Assembly (NCBI RefSeq): GCF_003171515.1
Contig: NC_089390.1
Span: 3,100,001-3,164,000, forward strand
Direction of reading: 5' to 3'
Source of the DNA: Pyrenophora tritici-repentis
Lineage: Eukaryota; Ascomycota; Dothideomycetes; Pleosporales; Pleosporaceae
Length of the DNA: 64,000 nt
In this document: piece after piece, positions 37,031-50,873 of the stretch
Layout of the letters: each line of letters begins with the position of its first letter
Position numbering within the stretch: the first letter of the stretch is position 1
Translations under genes and position numbers: made by a program
The notes under the pieces: generated by a model
What the model saw: the letters and a program-made list of their open reading frames with translations, nothing else
Told to the model about the DNA's origin: nothing
Database searches by the model: none

Positions 37031-37634
37031 TTACGCGGCGGGATGGAAACTGGTGTGAAACGAAACATTTGAACGGTTTAAGTATGGAGAGCGAACCTAG
37101 TGTTCCGGGAAGGTGCCATGTATGTCAGTGTAAATGAAATATATTTTACTGTGAAGTGTTTACAACCGTGATTTGGATGCGTAAAACCATGATGTTGCAG
37201 CTGTGATCACAATGTGTGTGAAGCCGTGTTTACTTATACAGAGTATGAGTCTGATGCTAAAGCCTTTACAGGTGTCATTCAGGCTACGAGGTGCGAGTAC
37301 ATCTTGCATCAAGTGAAGGTAGAGTCAGTACCTAGTGAAGATTAGTGTGGTCCCAGATGAAAGCAGGTCCTTCCTGATGTCTACTGAATTCACGAGCATA
37401 AGAAAGGCCATGCCAGAGAGCAAACGGTAAGTGCGCGCACTTTCCATTTCCTTACCCGGACGTATGTTATCATTGCGGCCCGAGCCACATGGTACAGTGA
37501 GCAAGCGCACCTGCCTCAGCGGCACTCACCACGAATAATCTTCGTCGTGTGCATAAACAAGCTCTTGTAAAACACCCAGAGCTCTCCTTGTTTTCAACCA
37601 GCAACTGTGCGTCAGCAACGATCGAACAAGCACC
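37031..37634. promoter_or_regulatory. Intergenic region before the MAPEG gene
   Basis: This holds the 3' flank of the P450 and the promoter of the MAPEG gene. No gene or tRNA is seen. Confidence 0.45.
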
Positions 37635-38231
37635 ATGTCTGTCTTTCCCAATGGCTACAATGCTTCGGTCTTGGTCATCCCCGCCTACTTCATCCGTACG
37701 TATTCTCCAGTCTCCAGTGAAGTTTCACGTGAGAGTCGCTGCCTAACTGGTTTTGCTATCTGCAGTCTCGTTCTTGCCTCATGCACTGGCCTTGTACGTT
37801 GCTACTCAGGGCAAGCTCCTCACCTGGGATAACCGTAATCCGCGCTCGAGCGACATGAAGGCCCAGCTGAAGCAGCGCATTCCTGCCAAGACATATGCAA
37901 CGTACGAGCGTCTGGAGGCGTGCCATGCCAACGGGATGGAGGTGAGGCTGAAAATGGCACGGAGTTCTCTGCCTCATGGACTAACGGTCGACAGAACCTT
38001 TCTCTTTTTCTCGGAGCGGTCGTCCTGGGCAACATGGCTGGGCTGGAGGAGGCTGAGCTCACGCAGTTTGTCGCCGCTTTCCTGGCTGTTCGGGTTGCGT
38101 ATACTATCGCCTACATGACAACTTCTACTCAGATGCCCACGCTCGCTCGCAGTGGACTCTGGATTACGGGCGTGTGGATGTGCTTCCGTACCATAATCCG
38201 GGCAGCGGCAGCCATGGACACCAAGGCTTAG
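37635..38231 (+). CDS. MAPEG-family membrane protein
   Basis: Exons 37635-37695, 37766-37941 and 37995-38231 give 157 residues with four hydrophobic segments: about 10-33 (LVIPAYFILSFLPHALALYV), about 80-98 (NLSLFLGAVVLGNMAGL), about 103-118 and about 133-147. The QRIPAKTYATYERLEACHANGMENL block in the first loop is the typical position of the conserved RAxxNxxE region of MAPEG proteins (microsomal glutathione transferases and eicosanoid enzymes), here in a fungal variant in which Asn is replaced by Glu-Ala-Cys-His. Glutathione-linked activity is therefore uncertain. It follows the aromatic catabolic genes on the same strand; whether it belongs with them is unknown. Confidence 0.8.
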
Positions 38232-39927
<1,696 letters not shown>

Positions 39928-40874
39928 GTTCAGCGAACGCGATACGTAATGTAGCGAGTCACGAAAATTGACAACAGTCTGTCCGGCCCAGACGTTCACC
40001 AACGCACGCTCCATCGTAGTGGCAGAGCCCAGCCATGACGCATCTTAACAACACTACGGCCCCATGAAATGTATTTGCATCGGTGTCAAATGTCAGATCG
40101 GATGGTGGAGCGGAGATGTTAATTTCTCTTCTCTTTTCACCATTGGAGTTTGTGTGAAGTACTATGACATTGCGTTTCTGGGATCGTTGAGAAAACAGTT
40201 CTCTGGTTGCTTTACATGGTACTATCAAATTTGAGCCTCTTTTTATACTCGATGGTCTTTGTAGGGGACTGTGTGATTTATTGTGCGTTTGTCAGTGACT
40301 TTGTTGGTTGTGCAACTGTGAAACTGTGAAACTGTGAAACTCGAAGAGGAACGTGATCAGCTTAGGCAGCCATCCGGTTCACACTCCGCTTTTGACGTGG
40401 CGGCCTAGTCGGTGGTGTAGCTCCAGACCCCAGACCTGGCGCCGTCTTCACACCTGAGCAGGCTATCCAAAGTCCGCGCCTCCCTCGGTAGATCACAACC
40501 AAGTCGAGAAATGCTCGGGATGACTTTTTTATCATGGGCTCATGCAGGGTGAAAGCAGGCCCGAAAGATCCGCAGGCCTCAATAAACCCTCAACCATGAC
40601 CATAATTGCACCTCATAATAAGGCTACCGGCACACAAGCATGTCATGGTTCAAGTTTCATTTTGCATACTACCACCATGCATGCGTACACATCGCCAATC
40701 ATAAAATATATCAAAAAAAAACGCCCAAACTCTCACGTCCAAACCCTTCATGCTACCTATGCAAGGCGAGAAAATGTTTACAGCTTGCTGTTCTAGTTGC
40801 TCCATATCAAATGGCGCCTCCCCATGTTTTGTTACCAGACAAGATTTCAATATCACAAGTTCAAGCTTTCATGT
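39928..40874. other. Convergent intergenic region, no gene seen
   Basis: This lies between the 3' ends of ARF1 and the Mob2-like gene. It contains the small AAACTGTG tandem repeat near 40313-40341 and an A-run near 40711. Nothing else is apparent. Confidence 0.5.
40313..40341. repeat. AAACTGTG octanucleotide tandem repeat
   Basis: About three and a half direct copies of an 8-base unit lie in the 3' intergenic region of ARF1. Confidence 0.85.
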
Positions 40875-42189
40875 TCAAGACGCAGAACCAGCAGGCGGTC
40901 CTCCCGAGCTCCTGGGAGGTACATTCTCCTTTGGTGCAGCTGCACCTCCAGTAATTGGCGGCAGCAAGCCCTTCTCAGCCCAGAGGTCGACGAGCGGCTG
41001 CATGGGCTCAATTTCCTTGTCGCCGATGAGGTTGAAGAGCTTGCCGACGTTGATGAAGTGAATGAAGCAAGTGTTGAGCTCCTTGTATGCGCTCACGTTC
41101 CAGAAGGGGTCCAGCCAGTGGCCGTGGTAAATATGGGCGTAGCATCGCATCATCTGACGGTAGATGCTCTTGATATCTCCCTCAAAAGTTTCGGGGAAGC
41201 CCGAGGATTTTCCGAGCCAGTCGCGTCCGGCGAGCTGCGAGGCGGGGGCGTTGATGTTGGTGGGTGGGAGGGGCTGCGGGGTGGCATTGGGTGTCATGGA
41301 ACCAGACGCATATGTCGATGCGCCAATGGAGACGGCTGTTGTGTCTGTAGGGAAGATGTTTGGATCGTTGATCTTGCCAACAATCCACTTCTGCACGAGG
41401 TTGATGTATTGGATTGCGGGAATCTTGATGGGCTTCTTGTTGTTGTCTAACCACGTGTATGTGTGACCACTGGCAGACATGGTAGGACAGACATCTGGGT
41501 TGCAGACGGGCTTGCTTGTCTTGTCATCTACTGTCTTGATGATTTCAATCATTTGCTCCAGCAGCCTGTACTGCTCGACAACTGGTCACATGCTCAGCTT
41601 GGGGCAATCAGATGCAGCATGTCGGACGCCTACCTTGATGTGCAAGCCATTCGCCTTCTTCAACAAGCTTCGGCTTTGCAGCCAAGGTCATAAAGTTGCC
41701 CTTGACAATCAGGTTGGAGTACTCTTCGCGGAAGAAGAAAGGCGGTCTGCGTGTCCCGGGCACGGACCCGTCCGGAGCACTTTCGAACGACATGGCCGAC
41801 GACAAGGCGGGGGAGTGAGGCATAGGTGGCTGTCCTTGCTGCTGCTGAGAAGTTGGTGAACTGGCGTATTGGGTTGTTGGTGATGGCGAGCCTCCTTTGC
41901 CTTGTCCTTGTTGGCCCTTGCTGGATCGTCCAGCTAATCCTTGGCGACTATTCGCGGAGTTGTTAGATGAGAAGACAGATGTAAGAGTGTCGAGGCGGCG
42001 AATTATAACACGGGGATACGGCACAGTGAAGCCGGCGCAACGTGCATATCACGAAGGGAAATCGTGAGACGCTATGCAGAAGAGGTATGAAACATATAGG
42101 GTGGCTGACTGGGGTGGAGGGAAGCGCGAGCATTTGAGGAAGGGCAGCATGTGCCAAGCAACTTACACGTTCGCGAAGAAAGAGGCCAT
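40875..42189 (-). CDS. Mob2-like kinase activator (Mob1/phocein family)
   Basis: Exons 42189-42167, 41947-41634 and 41581-40875 give 347 residues. The Mob fold is marked by FFFREEYSNLIVKGNF, EGEWLAHQVVEQYRLLEQ, the zinc-site cysteines in CNPDVCPTMSASGHTYTWLD and the histidines in YAHIYHGHWLDPFW. Mob proteins bind and activate NDR/LATS kinases. The sequence around the cysteines and a poorly conserved insertion of about 50 residues (TTAVSIGAS to GKSSGFPE) fit filamentous-fungal Mob2, partner of the Cbk1/COT1 kinase in polarity and hyphal growth, better than Mob1. A Gln/Ser/Pro-rich N-terminal part and a Pro/Gly tail are likely disordered. The first exon codes for only MASFFAN plus two bases before a 219-bp intron, so the extreme N-terminus is less certain. 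Confidence 0.82.
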
Positions 42190-42611
42190 GATTTGCGTTT
42201 CTGGCTATTCCGTGCGGGGGCTACGAGGTGGAGGCGTTCTATGCACCTAAAGAGGCCGGCTTCGAGGTACGCAAGAGGATAGAGGAGGAGGATGTTGGTG
42301 ATACGTCTCAAGCGGGCACGCTTTTTGGGCCCACTCTCCCAAGGGCTGCACCGAGAAGGGGCAGGGCGCTACTGCCGAATGTGGAGTAGCGCCCTTCATT
42401 GTTCTGGTCCATCACCAAAGTCCAAGGAAGCCATCTAATTGCCCTGGCGCGTCGCTTTTACCTTGACATTGTCGACACTGCCAATCACGGGACCACTGTG
42501 CGCTTGGTCGCGTCGCTGACATCTCCACACCACGCCACGACACGACACGACACGATACGACTACCGTGCTCGACCTACCAGCGCACAAGAAGCTCCACAT
42601 CTGCCGCGACC
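42190..42611. promoter_or_regulatory. Divergent promoter between Mob2-like gene and LEO1
   Basis: 422 bp separate the two start codons. A short CACGACACGACACGAC-type repeat sits near 42533-42559, just upstream of LEO1. The region must contain both promoters. Confidence 0.6.
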
Positions 42612-44047
42612 ATGTCTGACGCGGGACTCGACCCAGCACTTTCTGATGACGATGTCAATGGCCAGGCGACAACTGCTGGGGAGGCCGATGAGGGCACGCC
42701 GCTGAACACAGTCGAAGAGAATGGCCTCGACGACGACGATCTCTTTGGCGACGGCGACGTAGCAGACGATGCGCCCGCGTACGTCGCTATATATTGATTG
42801 CAATACCTGGTAGCCAACTGACGTGTTTTAGTGAGGAGAGCCGCAAGCTAGACGATGCCGAGCTTGATTCGGGCGACGATGAGGGACGGACAGACCGTGT
42901 CAGAGCACCAGAAGCTCTGGAGGAGACTGAGCAGCAGACGTTTGCGTATATGGACGCAGACCTCGCGCGACATGCCATTCCCGAGCCCACCGACAACGAG
43001 CTCTATCTGCTCAAAGTCCCGCGCTTTCTCTCATTCGAAGACAAGGCGTTTGATCACAAGACATTCCAACCGCCCACCACCGACCACCACTCCAAGGTTT
43101 CTGCCTCCGAACACTTCTCCGCCTATCACACTGCCATGACTACTGTCCGATGGCGGCGCTCGCCCTCTAACAATGCCCTTTTGCAGTCCAACGCGCGCAT
43201 TCTGAGGTGGTCAGACGGCTCCCTTACTCTCCAACTTGCGAGCGACCCAACCGTCCAATACGACATTGACGCAACCACCTTAGCCCCGCCGCAGATTAAC
43301 CCGAAGATACCTACGCCGACGGCTATCAAAGAGGACAAGAACGGTGCCAAGAAGAGTTCCAAGAAGGAGAGCTACACATACCTGGTCGCGCCATATGAGG
43401 AAGCAAACGTCATGCGTGTTACTAACAAGCTTACCGCACATCTCAGCGTTGTACCCGCCGCGAACACAAAAGACGCCGCCCTGGAAAAGTTACAGAATGA
43501 CCTTGCCAAGGTTGCGTCAAAGGGCCGCGACGAGGCCGACCAAGCCATATCCTTCATCAACGTGGACGAGGACCCAGAGCTCCGCCGCCAGCGCGAAGAA
43601 GCCACATTCAAAGAGAAGCAGCGACAACTGCGCGCCCGCGAGAAGCACGAAGCGCGCCAGGCCGAACGTGCAAATCGCACCATGGGTCGAACGGGCGGTC
43701 GCGGCGCAGGTGGTCTCGATATCGATGGACTGGAAGACCGTCCAGCCCGAAAACAACAAGCAAAGAAGGGAGGCTTACGGCGTGATTGGAGCGATGACGA
43801 AGACTACGGTGGTCCGAGAAGGAACCGCGAGGATGACTATGACGAGGAGGATGACTTCATCGCTGCTAGTGACGAGGAACCAGAGATCGTTGACGACGAC
43901 GATGACCCAGATGAAGGCATCAGGGCCAGTCCGAAGAGGGGAAGGGGCGGTGCAGCAGCAGCAGCAGACGATGACGACGATGACGACGTTGTGGTCAGTC
44001 GTACGAAGCGGAGACGTGTGGTTGACGACGACGAAGATGAAGAGTAG
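42612..44047 (+). CDS. LEO1: Leo1, Paf1 transcription elongation complex subunit
   Basis: Exons 42612-42778 and 42832-44047 encode 460 residues. The order is typical: an acidic N-terminus (LSDDDVNG, DDDDLFGDGDVADD), the central Leo1 domain (LYLLKVPRFLSFEDKAF, TVRWRR, NARILRWSDGSLTLQL, VVPAANTKDAALEKLQNDLAK), then a charged coiled region (ATFKEKQRQLRAREKHEARQ) and an acidic/basic tail ending DDDEDEE. In the nucleus the Paf1 complex travels with RNA polymerase II and promotes histone H2B ubiquitination and H3K4/K36 methylation. Divergent from the Mob2-like gene. Confidence 0.92.
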
Positions 44048-44419
44048 GATTCACCATCTAGCACTGACAATTCAGACAAAGAAAAGACCCGATCTGGTGA
44101 TTGGGTGTTAGCATAGCCCGGAGTTTGATCTATCTTCACACATGTATCATCAACTAGTTTCATCATTTCGAAAAATGGACAAGTCCTATGCGGAGCCATT
44201 GACTATTTCACGTGCGCCTAAAACCATGACTGACTGCTGTAACGTCTTCTCACAAACACCATATTTCCTTGAATATCCGGTTATTCACTTACCTAATTCA
44301 CGCTAGTGCAATGCATGCTTGATTCGTGTATAGGCTACAAAGTGTTGAGTCACGTTTGCACGTCTTCACATCTTTATTGTACATCCTGTCAACTACTCCA
44401 TATCCAACAGTTTCCCAAA
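44048..44419. other. Short intergenic region, no gene seen
   Basis: This holds the 3' flank of LEO1 and the promoter of the following dehydrogenase gene. Nothing else is visible. Confidence 0.5.
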
Positions 44420-45469
44420 ATGAGTTTGCCCAAAGAACTACGACTAGGATGGATTGGTCTGGGATCAATGGGTCTCGCAATGGCAACCAACATGCAAAAC
44501 TACATAACCCAACAAATCCTCCCACCCCTAAAATACTGGAACCGCACTCTCTCTCGGGGCGACACGCTAAAAGTCAACGGTGCCGTCCCAAGTTCCTCTA
44601 TCGTGGATTTATTTCAACAGTGCGATATAATCTTCATCTCTGTAAGAAATTCATCATCCCTCGTCCCTACATGAAAACAGACAACATACCAACGCTACCA
44701 AAAGGTCAGCGACGACACCGTCCTCCAATCCATAGTAACCACACTCCTCGCCAGCAACCCTACTCTGGATGGCAAAATAATCCTAGACACCACCACCGTC
44801 CACCCGTCCACCTCATCATCCATAGTCCAGCAACTTTCAAAAGTAAAAGTAACATACCTCTCCTCCCCCGTCTTCGGGGCCACACCCCTTGCCGTATCCG
44901 GAAACCTCCTCATCGCCATCGCAGGTCCACCTACCGCCATTGACCTCGTCTCCCCCTTCCTAACCGGCGTGATAGCGCGCAGCGTAATACGAGTTGGCCC
45001 AGAGCCCTCACAAGCCCTACTGCTGAAAACAACGAGTAACTTGATTACCGCAGGTCTGATGATGTTGCTCAGTGAAGCGCATACATTGGCTGCTAGAACA
45101 GGGCTGCCGGCTGCGGTGCTGGAGGATCTTGTGGCGCAGAATTTCGGAGACTATGCGCTGGGTGTTAGTAAGAGGCTTACGGGTGGTGCGTATTATCCGC
45201 CCAAGGGAGAAGTGCCGACGTCGAGATTAGAGCTGGGAATTAAGGATGTAGGACATGGGGTGGGGATTGCGAGGGAGCAAGGGATGAGGTTGGGGATTGG
45301 GGAGATGTATCTTGAGGCAGCGGAGGAGGCTAGGAAGTATGGGGAAGACAAGGGCAGACGGTGTGATAGTAGTAGTGTATTCGGTGTTGTGAGGAGGAGG
45401 GCTGGATTGGAGTTTGCAACGGATATGGTCAAGGAACGGGATGGGGATGCGAAGAGTGAGAAAAAGTAA
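44420..45469 (+). CDS. 3-hydroxyisobutyrate dehydrogenase-like NAD(P)-binding protein
   Basis: Exons 44420-44641 and 44705-45469 give 328 residues. The N-terminal Rossmann motif LGWIGLGSMGLAMATNM binds NAD(P). DTTTVHPSTSS is the substrate-binding loop, PVFGATPLAVSGNLLIAIAG follows, and LLLKTTSNLITAGLMMLLSEA contains the catalytic Lys and the Asn of the beta-hydroxyacid dehydrogenase family. LELGIKDVGHGVGIAREQG is the C-terminal helical domain. The family includes 3-hydroxyisobutyrate, tartronate semialdehyde and related dehydrogenases; the true substrate cannot be read from sequence. The gene ends 144 bp from the converging threonine synthase gene. Confidence 0.85.
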
Positions 45470-45613
45470 GTGTGTTGGTATGGATTTGATACCCTCTATC
45501 TATGCATGTGTGCTTTCTCTCCGAATGCGGAGTCCCAAAGGAGATTGTTGATTATAGCCTTTTGATCCACGCCAAAGCGACGAAAACGTACTCTGATCCT
45601 TCCTCACCGTATA

Positions 45614-47362
45614 CTATGCACCATTTTCCGCGGCTTGTCGTTCTGCTTCTACTTCCGCAACAACAACCTTGCGTATGCCTTCAAAGCCTTCCGACTTCTT
45701 GACGTGGCTTACTCTACGTGGCTTGTCCTCGAGTCCCTTGAACTCAACAGGCAAGACCTTCTCATGGAAGTACTCCTTGTGCTCTGGGAGTGCGAGTTCT
45801 ACCGCATTCGCAAACTTGGCTGGGTGTGCCGTCGCAAGCGCGATATGATGTGTAGGTGGAGGCTTCGCTACCTCAACTGAACGAAGCGTTGCTGCAATGC
45901 CAATGGCAGAGTGGGGGTCCAGGACGTAGCTCTTTGATGACTCTGCGTTGAACACGTACTTGATGGTGTCGATGGTCTCCTCGTCGCTGACACGATACGA
46001 TACAAAGTCGGCCTGTGCTGCTTCCAGAATCTGCTTATCGACCGAAAAGCCGCCCTTTGACTTTAAGTCGTTGAGCCAATTCCGTACGTGGTCACCCGCC
46101 TGACTCCTTCGTTGTGATACTGCGTCAGAGTTTGAGCTGTATACATCGTACGACAGGAACCAGAGCAGTCTTTCAAAATTGGACGCCACAAGAACGTCCA
46201 TTGCCGGACTCAACGTTTCCTTGACTCCGCTCGCGTGTGCCTTGGCACCATCTTCGGGAATCCCGCCTTCAGCTTGCGCACCGTGCACAGCGTGCTTCTC
46301 GTACTTGCCGGATTCCCAGAAGCGTTGCAGAATGTCGTTTGCGTTTGTGGCTATGACCAGCTTCTCAACCGGCAGGCCCATGCGCTTTGCAAAGAAGCCG
46401 GCAAGAATATCGCCGAAGTTTCCCGTAGGTACGACGAAGCGAACAGCGGAGGCTGGGAGGAAAGACTCGCTCTTGACGAGGCTGAAGTAGGAGTAGAAAT
46501 AGTATGTGATCTGCGCAAGGATACGCGCCCAGTTGATGGAGTTTACGGCGGCGAGACGGTGCGTCCCGTTGATGTCTGGGTCGGCAAAGAGTTCTTTTAA
46601 AAAGTCCTGGATATGTTAGTAGGATTCCGTCATGATGTCCGATCTATGCATACCTGGCAATCGTCGAATGTGCCGTCCACGGCCAAGTTGTGCACATTGG
46701 CATCCATGACCGTCGTCATCTGCGCCTCCTGGATCGGGCTGACCTTGCCATGCGGGAACATGATAAAGACAGACACATCCTTCTTCCCACGTAGACCGTA
46801 GATGGCTGCTGAGCCGGTGTCACCACTTGTTGCGCCGATGACGGTCAGATGCTCCCTGTCTCGTCCGGTCTTGCCCTCATTCTTGCGGACGAGAAAGTAC
46901 TCGAACAGGTTACCCAAGAATTGCAACGCGACATCCTTGAAAGCGAATGTTGGTCCGTGGAACAACTCTAGCAAGTGTATGTTCTTCTTCGGGTCGAGCG
47001 GAACGGTGGGCGCAACGTCCTTGGCGCGGAATGTGGAGTAACTGCGATGAATGATGTCTTTGAGGTCTGCGGAGGGGATCTCGGACGATGAGATGTAGAG
47101 GGAGAAGATTTCGAATGCGAGGTCTTCGAACGAGAGGTCTTTCCACTTGGACGCCCAGTCGTCAGGCAGCGTAGGGATTTCTTCGGGGATGAAGAGGCCG
47201 CCGTCTGACGCCAGGCCCTTAAGAACAACGTCTTCGAAAGAGAACTGTACTGCGTCAGCATGTGATTGGCGTCTGTCGAGGCTTCAATGCGCCCGGTCTT
47301 CCTACATCATAAGATCCTCCCCGGGTACTCAGGTACCGTTGCGATGCTGTGTGCGAAGACAT
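45614..47362 (-). CDS. THR4: Threonine synthase
   Basis: Exons 47362-47306, 47244-46654 and 46606-45614 give 546 residues. The first intron was chosen because it restores the conserved start SQRYLSTRGGSYD-FSFEDVV. The enzyme converts O-phosphohomoserine to threonine with pyridoxal phosphate. Visible: GLASDGGLFIPEEIP, the PLP-lysine segment HGPTFAFKDVALQFLGN (Lys near residue 122), TVIGATSGDTGSAAIYG for phosphate binding, IMFPHGKVSPIQEAQM, FVVPTGNFGDILAGFFAKRMG and the C-terminal HHIALATAHPAKFANAVE. Its length and motif order are those of fungal Thr4. Confidence 0.95.
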
Positions 47363-49629
47363 GACGTGTACTGCTATCCAATATTATACGTGACAGCAAG
47401 TGATACCAAGGAATAGTGAGGCGTTGGTGTGTATCGACAACAACGTGAGGCAATGGTCCCCGTGGGGAAAATGTTATATAGTAAGCTCCGGGATCGCTCG
47501 TGACTCAAGTAACTACGTTTTTACCTCCCACAATCTAGCACACATTCACGTGGGCTTACACGCCTGCTTGTTGAACGGTAGCATCCTTACAAACTCATAC
47601 AGAATATCTGCCAACTGAATAAGATGATGAGGTCTTCAGCGCAGTGTTGGAGTCAATCGGAGTGCCGGACTCAACGGAGTGCTCTGCTGCTCCGCGAACA
47701 TCGGACCCCGCCAGGCCGCTGTTCCTGCATGCGGCGATGTCGGCCCTACACACGCCGTTCGTCCATGCTCGCGACTTGCAGTGACGCAAGTAGTCAGATG
47801 TAATAGAGTCGTTCTTGGGTTTCATGATCGAATGTCTCTAGCCACCTAGACATAGCATCACGGGTATCGTTCCCGAGTGATGACCTCAATATGCTAGGAA
47901 AAGAGACGAAGAGCATTGCATTTTAGCGCTAGTTAATTGATTTCCATGAAAGATACATGCCCAGGTGTGCCAGCATCGTAGCAAGAATATCTTAGTTTTA
48001 CTTTCGATTTTGGTTTTGGTGTTGTCGTTGCCGTGAGTCACTAGAGATAGACAAGACTTGGTGACATCCAGCAAGTCTGAGAACTTATAGCAACAACATG
48101 CATCAAGCCTTGTCTGCACATTGAATTGCGAGGGACCTTAGATTTGGACACGGCGGCCAAGATCCTCAGATAAAGTCCAAACGAAAGCTGATGTGTCCAT
48201 TCAACGAAATGAACCAGACATGTGCCAGAAGAGTACTATGACTTGATATTGCATACACGCCATGCCCATGGTAGAGGTAGTCGTACTTCAACGTATCATC
48301 GTAATGTGTGTGTAACGAAAGTACTGTGAGACCATACAGGCTACACAAAAGCGGAGGTTTAGTTGGGAGCTCCGTTACCGTGGAATCATACAGCCCAGTA
48401 TTACATACTCCGGTTGGCTGGTCAGTCTGGTACAAATCCACAAACCCACCTTGACAACCAAAATTCTGGATGAGTAGCCAATGCTGCATTTCTGCGCTCA
48501 GAGTATACATACTCGTCCGGTAAAATGTCGTGTTCAATCGGCAACTTTCTCAATCTTGTGAAAGTAAAGGTACGCCGAGGTCATTCAGGCTCCACCATCG
48601 GCGCAAGCAGCGTACCTCTTTGCGCCTCGAGCTTCGTGACATGCGTCATGGTGGTGATGTTGAAGTGGGACGTTCGCCGGTCCATACCATTCGAGACTCC
48701 AACAGCGCTGGATATCGGCGAGGCTCGTGATAGTCGTTGGACGTAGAGTACGATGAACACATTCAGGCTCTACTATGAGCCAGTCGATTTGTATCTTTTT
48801 AACATACCGTGGAGGCTTTCCACCATGTATGCCACGTATAATCCGATAATCCAAGCATTGCGACTACCGAATAAAGAACATGCTGAGCTTGAAAGCTGCC
48901 TGTAAACGCAATGATGTAGTGCACAACCACATGGCGCAGTGAATAACCACCTACTACGAGTTGTGCTCGGCGTACCGGTACCTGCCCGGCAGTACTGCGG
49001 GTCCGGTAGAACCCCGGAAGCAAATTTTCGCTGCCAACCGCACAGAGCCGCAAAGTTTGCACTTTTACGTCTGTGCGTCTAGCGTCTTGGCGCGCTCACA
49101 CTCGAGATAAAAGCTGCAGCGTCGCCGCCCCCAATTTCTCTTCTTCATACGATCATGCAAGTCCCCCCAGTCCCCCCTACATTTTACAGCCATGCTAACA
49201 GCGCGCAGACTTCATAGAATCATTTCTTTAGTATGCATCCTCTTCTGAGTTACTCTAAGTAGCCACAGAATCCTAATCCTGGTTGATGACTTTCAGCTTC
49301 GATATCCCGGAGTGAGGCCTTATTACGATTGCTTCGGCGAGCGTGGCGATGATCTTCAGCTGACTGGTTGCGACTTCGGTCGCACTGGAAGGCAGGATGT
49401 TGATGGCAATCTGACAGGCCTTTTTTTTTCATTAACCCTTCTGGCATGCCAGTCGGTTGAGGAAGAAATTTTCAACTTCAAATCCACCAAACGAGAACGC
49501 AGGGCATGAAACGTTCACGGTGACAAGCACGCGATCAATGGTTCTGCGGCCCCTTCATGATAGACGGTATCGATTTCTGTGTCTACATCTAATCGCACCT
49601 TGGTAGCATGGCTAACACTCGTGCGGCGC
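47363..49629. other. 2.3-kb intergenic region, no gene seen
   Basis: Left part: promoter of threonine synthase. Right part: 3' flank of the lysine acetyltransferase gene. Frames in between are short, frequently interrupted and unlike proteins. A T-run lies near 49421. No repeat, transposon or tRNA is recognised. Confidence 0.5.
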
Positions 49630-50873
49630 TCAACACCACACGTACTTTTCAATTCCAATCCACTCAATCTCGTCAGCAGCAGAACCATCATGCTCCGGAA
49701 ACCATTGCAGGCATGCGATGCTCTCAACATCCCTGTGGACGACCTGGACATCTGGGTCTAGCTTCTTAGCTGCGGCCAGCGCGACTGGCGTGGGTGCCCA
49801 CATCTCCACATGCTCCATCTTCCACGCCTGAGCCTCACGCTGCGCCATGGCCATCAAGGCGGCAATAGCAGCTTCTTGACCGTTGCCCGAACCATTAGCC
49901 ATGTCATTCGAAGAACCTTCTCCGCCATTGTCCTCAACGACCAACCGCAGAATGTGAAGTGTGTTGCCCTTTGTTTCAGCGGGGTTCGGGTTGTACCACA
50001 TGCGCGTCCAGTAACACCAAATGCGCTTGCCCTTCTCTGTACCGACAATTGCTCCCTTTATCTTCGGTCTCTTACCATGTAGCTCATTTCCCACAAACTC
50101 CTCGCGAGCGTGGTGCCATTGTATGGTCTCGAGATTGGGGATTAGAGCGACAGCCGTCTTGCTACCCTTTGGTCGCGACTTTAGGCTCTGCCGGAGAGAG
50201 GCGATGTCGGTACTGCAAAGCTCCTCCAAGTCTTCTGCGTACAATGGTCGGGCGACCGGTAGACAGCTTGTGTCCTGGGCTGTGGTGAGAGGGAGAGATA
50301 TGTGTGATGAGGTGAACGGCTCCCAACCAAAGCTTTTGTAAAATTTCTATTTCTGTTAGCAACAGGCAATAGTGCAGTAGGATTGCTCACTTTTCCAATG
50401 TCAGAGTATAGCACCGAGAACATGCACTCGAGCCCCTCCTCTGTCTGGTACGTTCTAATCACCTTTGATAGCTCCGTTATCATCCTCTGTGCATATCCGC
50501 GTTTCCGCAAATGGTTCGCGCAGTACACACTGCCAACACCATGACAGATGACTTCTTTGAGAACACCATTCTGCCACACAAGTGCCTTCTTCCGGTAGGT
50601 TTCGCAGCTTGCCAATGGTAGCCTTGTGCCGGACTTGGGGTCGAAAGGATTGTTGGGCAATGAGGTGTCCACCAACATCCAGTATGAGATCCCACCGTCG
50701 CGAGTCAAAGTGGTCTGGGCAAGGTGGGCTTCACGCCGAATATAGGCTGGGAGTGTGAGAGCGCCGCACCATTCGGCTCCATTGAGGTTGAATTGGATCT
50801 GCTTTTCGGCTTCGGTGGGATGAACAAGTGCCAGAGAAGGAGCATCGCCCTTTTTGAGCTCGGATATAGCCAT
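49630..50873 (-). CDS. Lyc1-like lysine N-acetyltransferase (GNAT)
   Basis: Exons 50873-50391 and 50346-49630 encode 399 residues; the intron is 44 bp and joins SDIGK to KFYKSFGWEPF. The N-terminal block NGAEWCGALTLPAYIRREAHL, then LTRDGGISYWMLVDT, GVGSVYCANHLRKRGYAQRMITEL (acetyl-CoA binding loop of the GNAT fold, with RKRGYA as the QxxGxG-like turn) and FSVLYSDIGKKFY matches the fungal family named after Yarrowia Lyc1, which acetylates free lysine in lysine catabolism. The C-terminal half carries the conserved Trp-rich segment IWCYWTRMWYNPNP and ends LQWFPEHDGSAADEIEWIGIEKYVWC. Substrate is inferred from the family. Confidence 0.85.
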
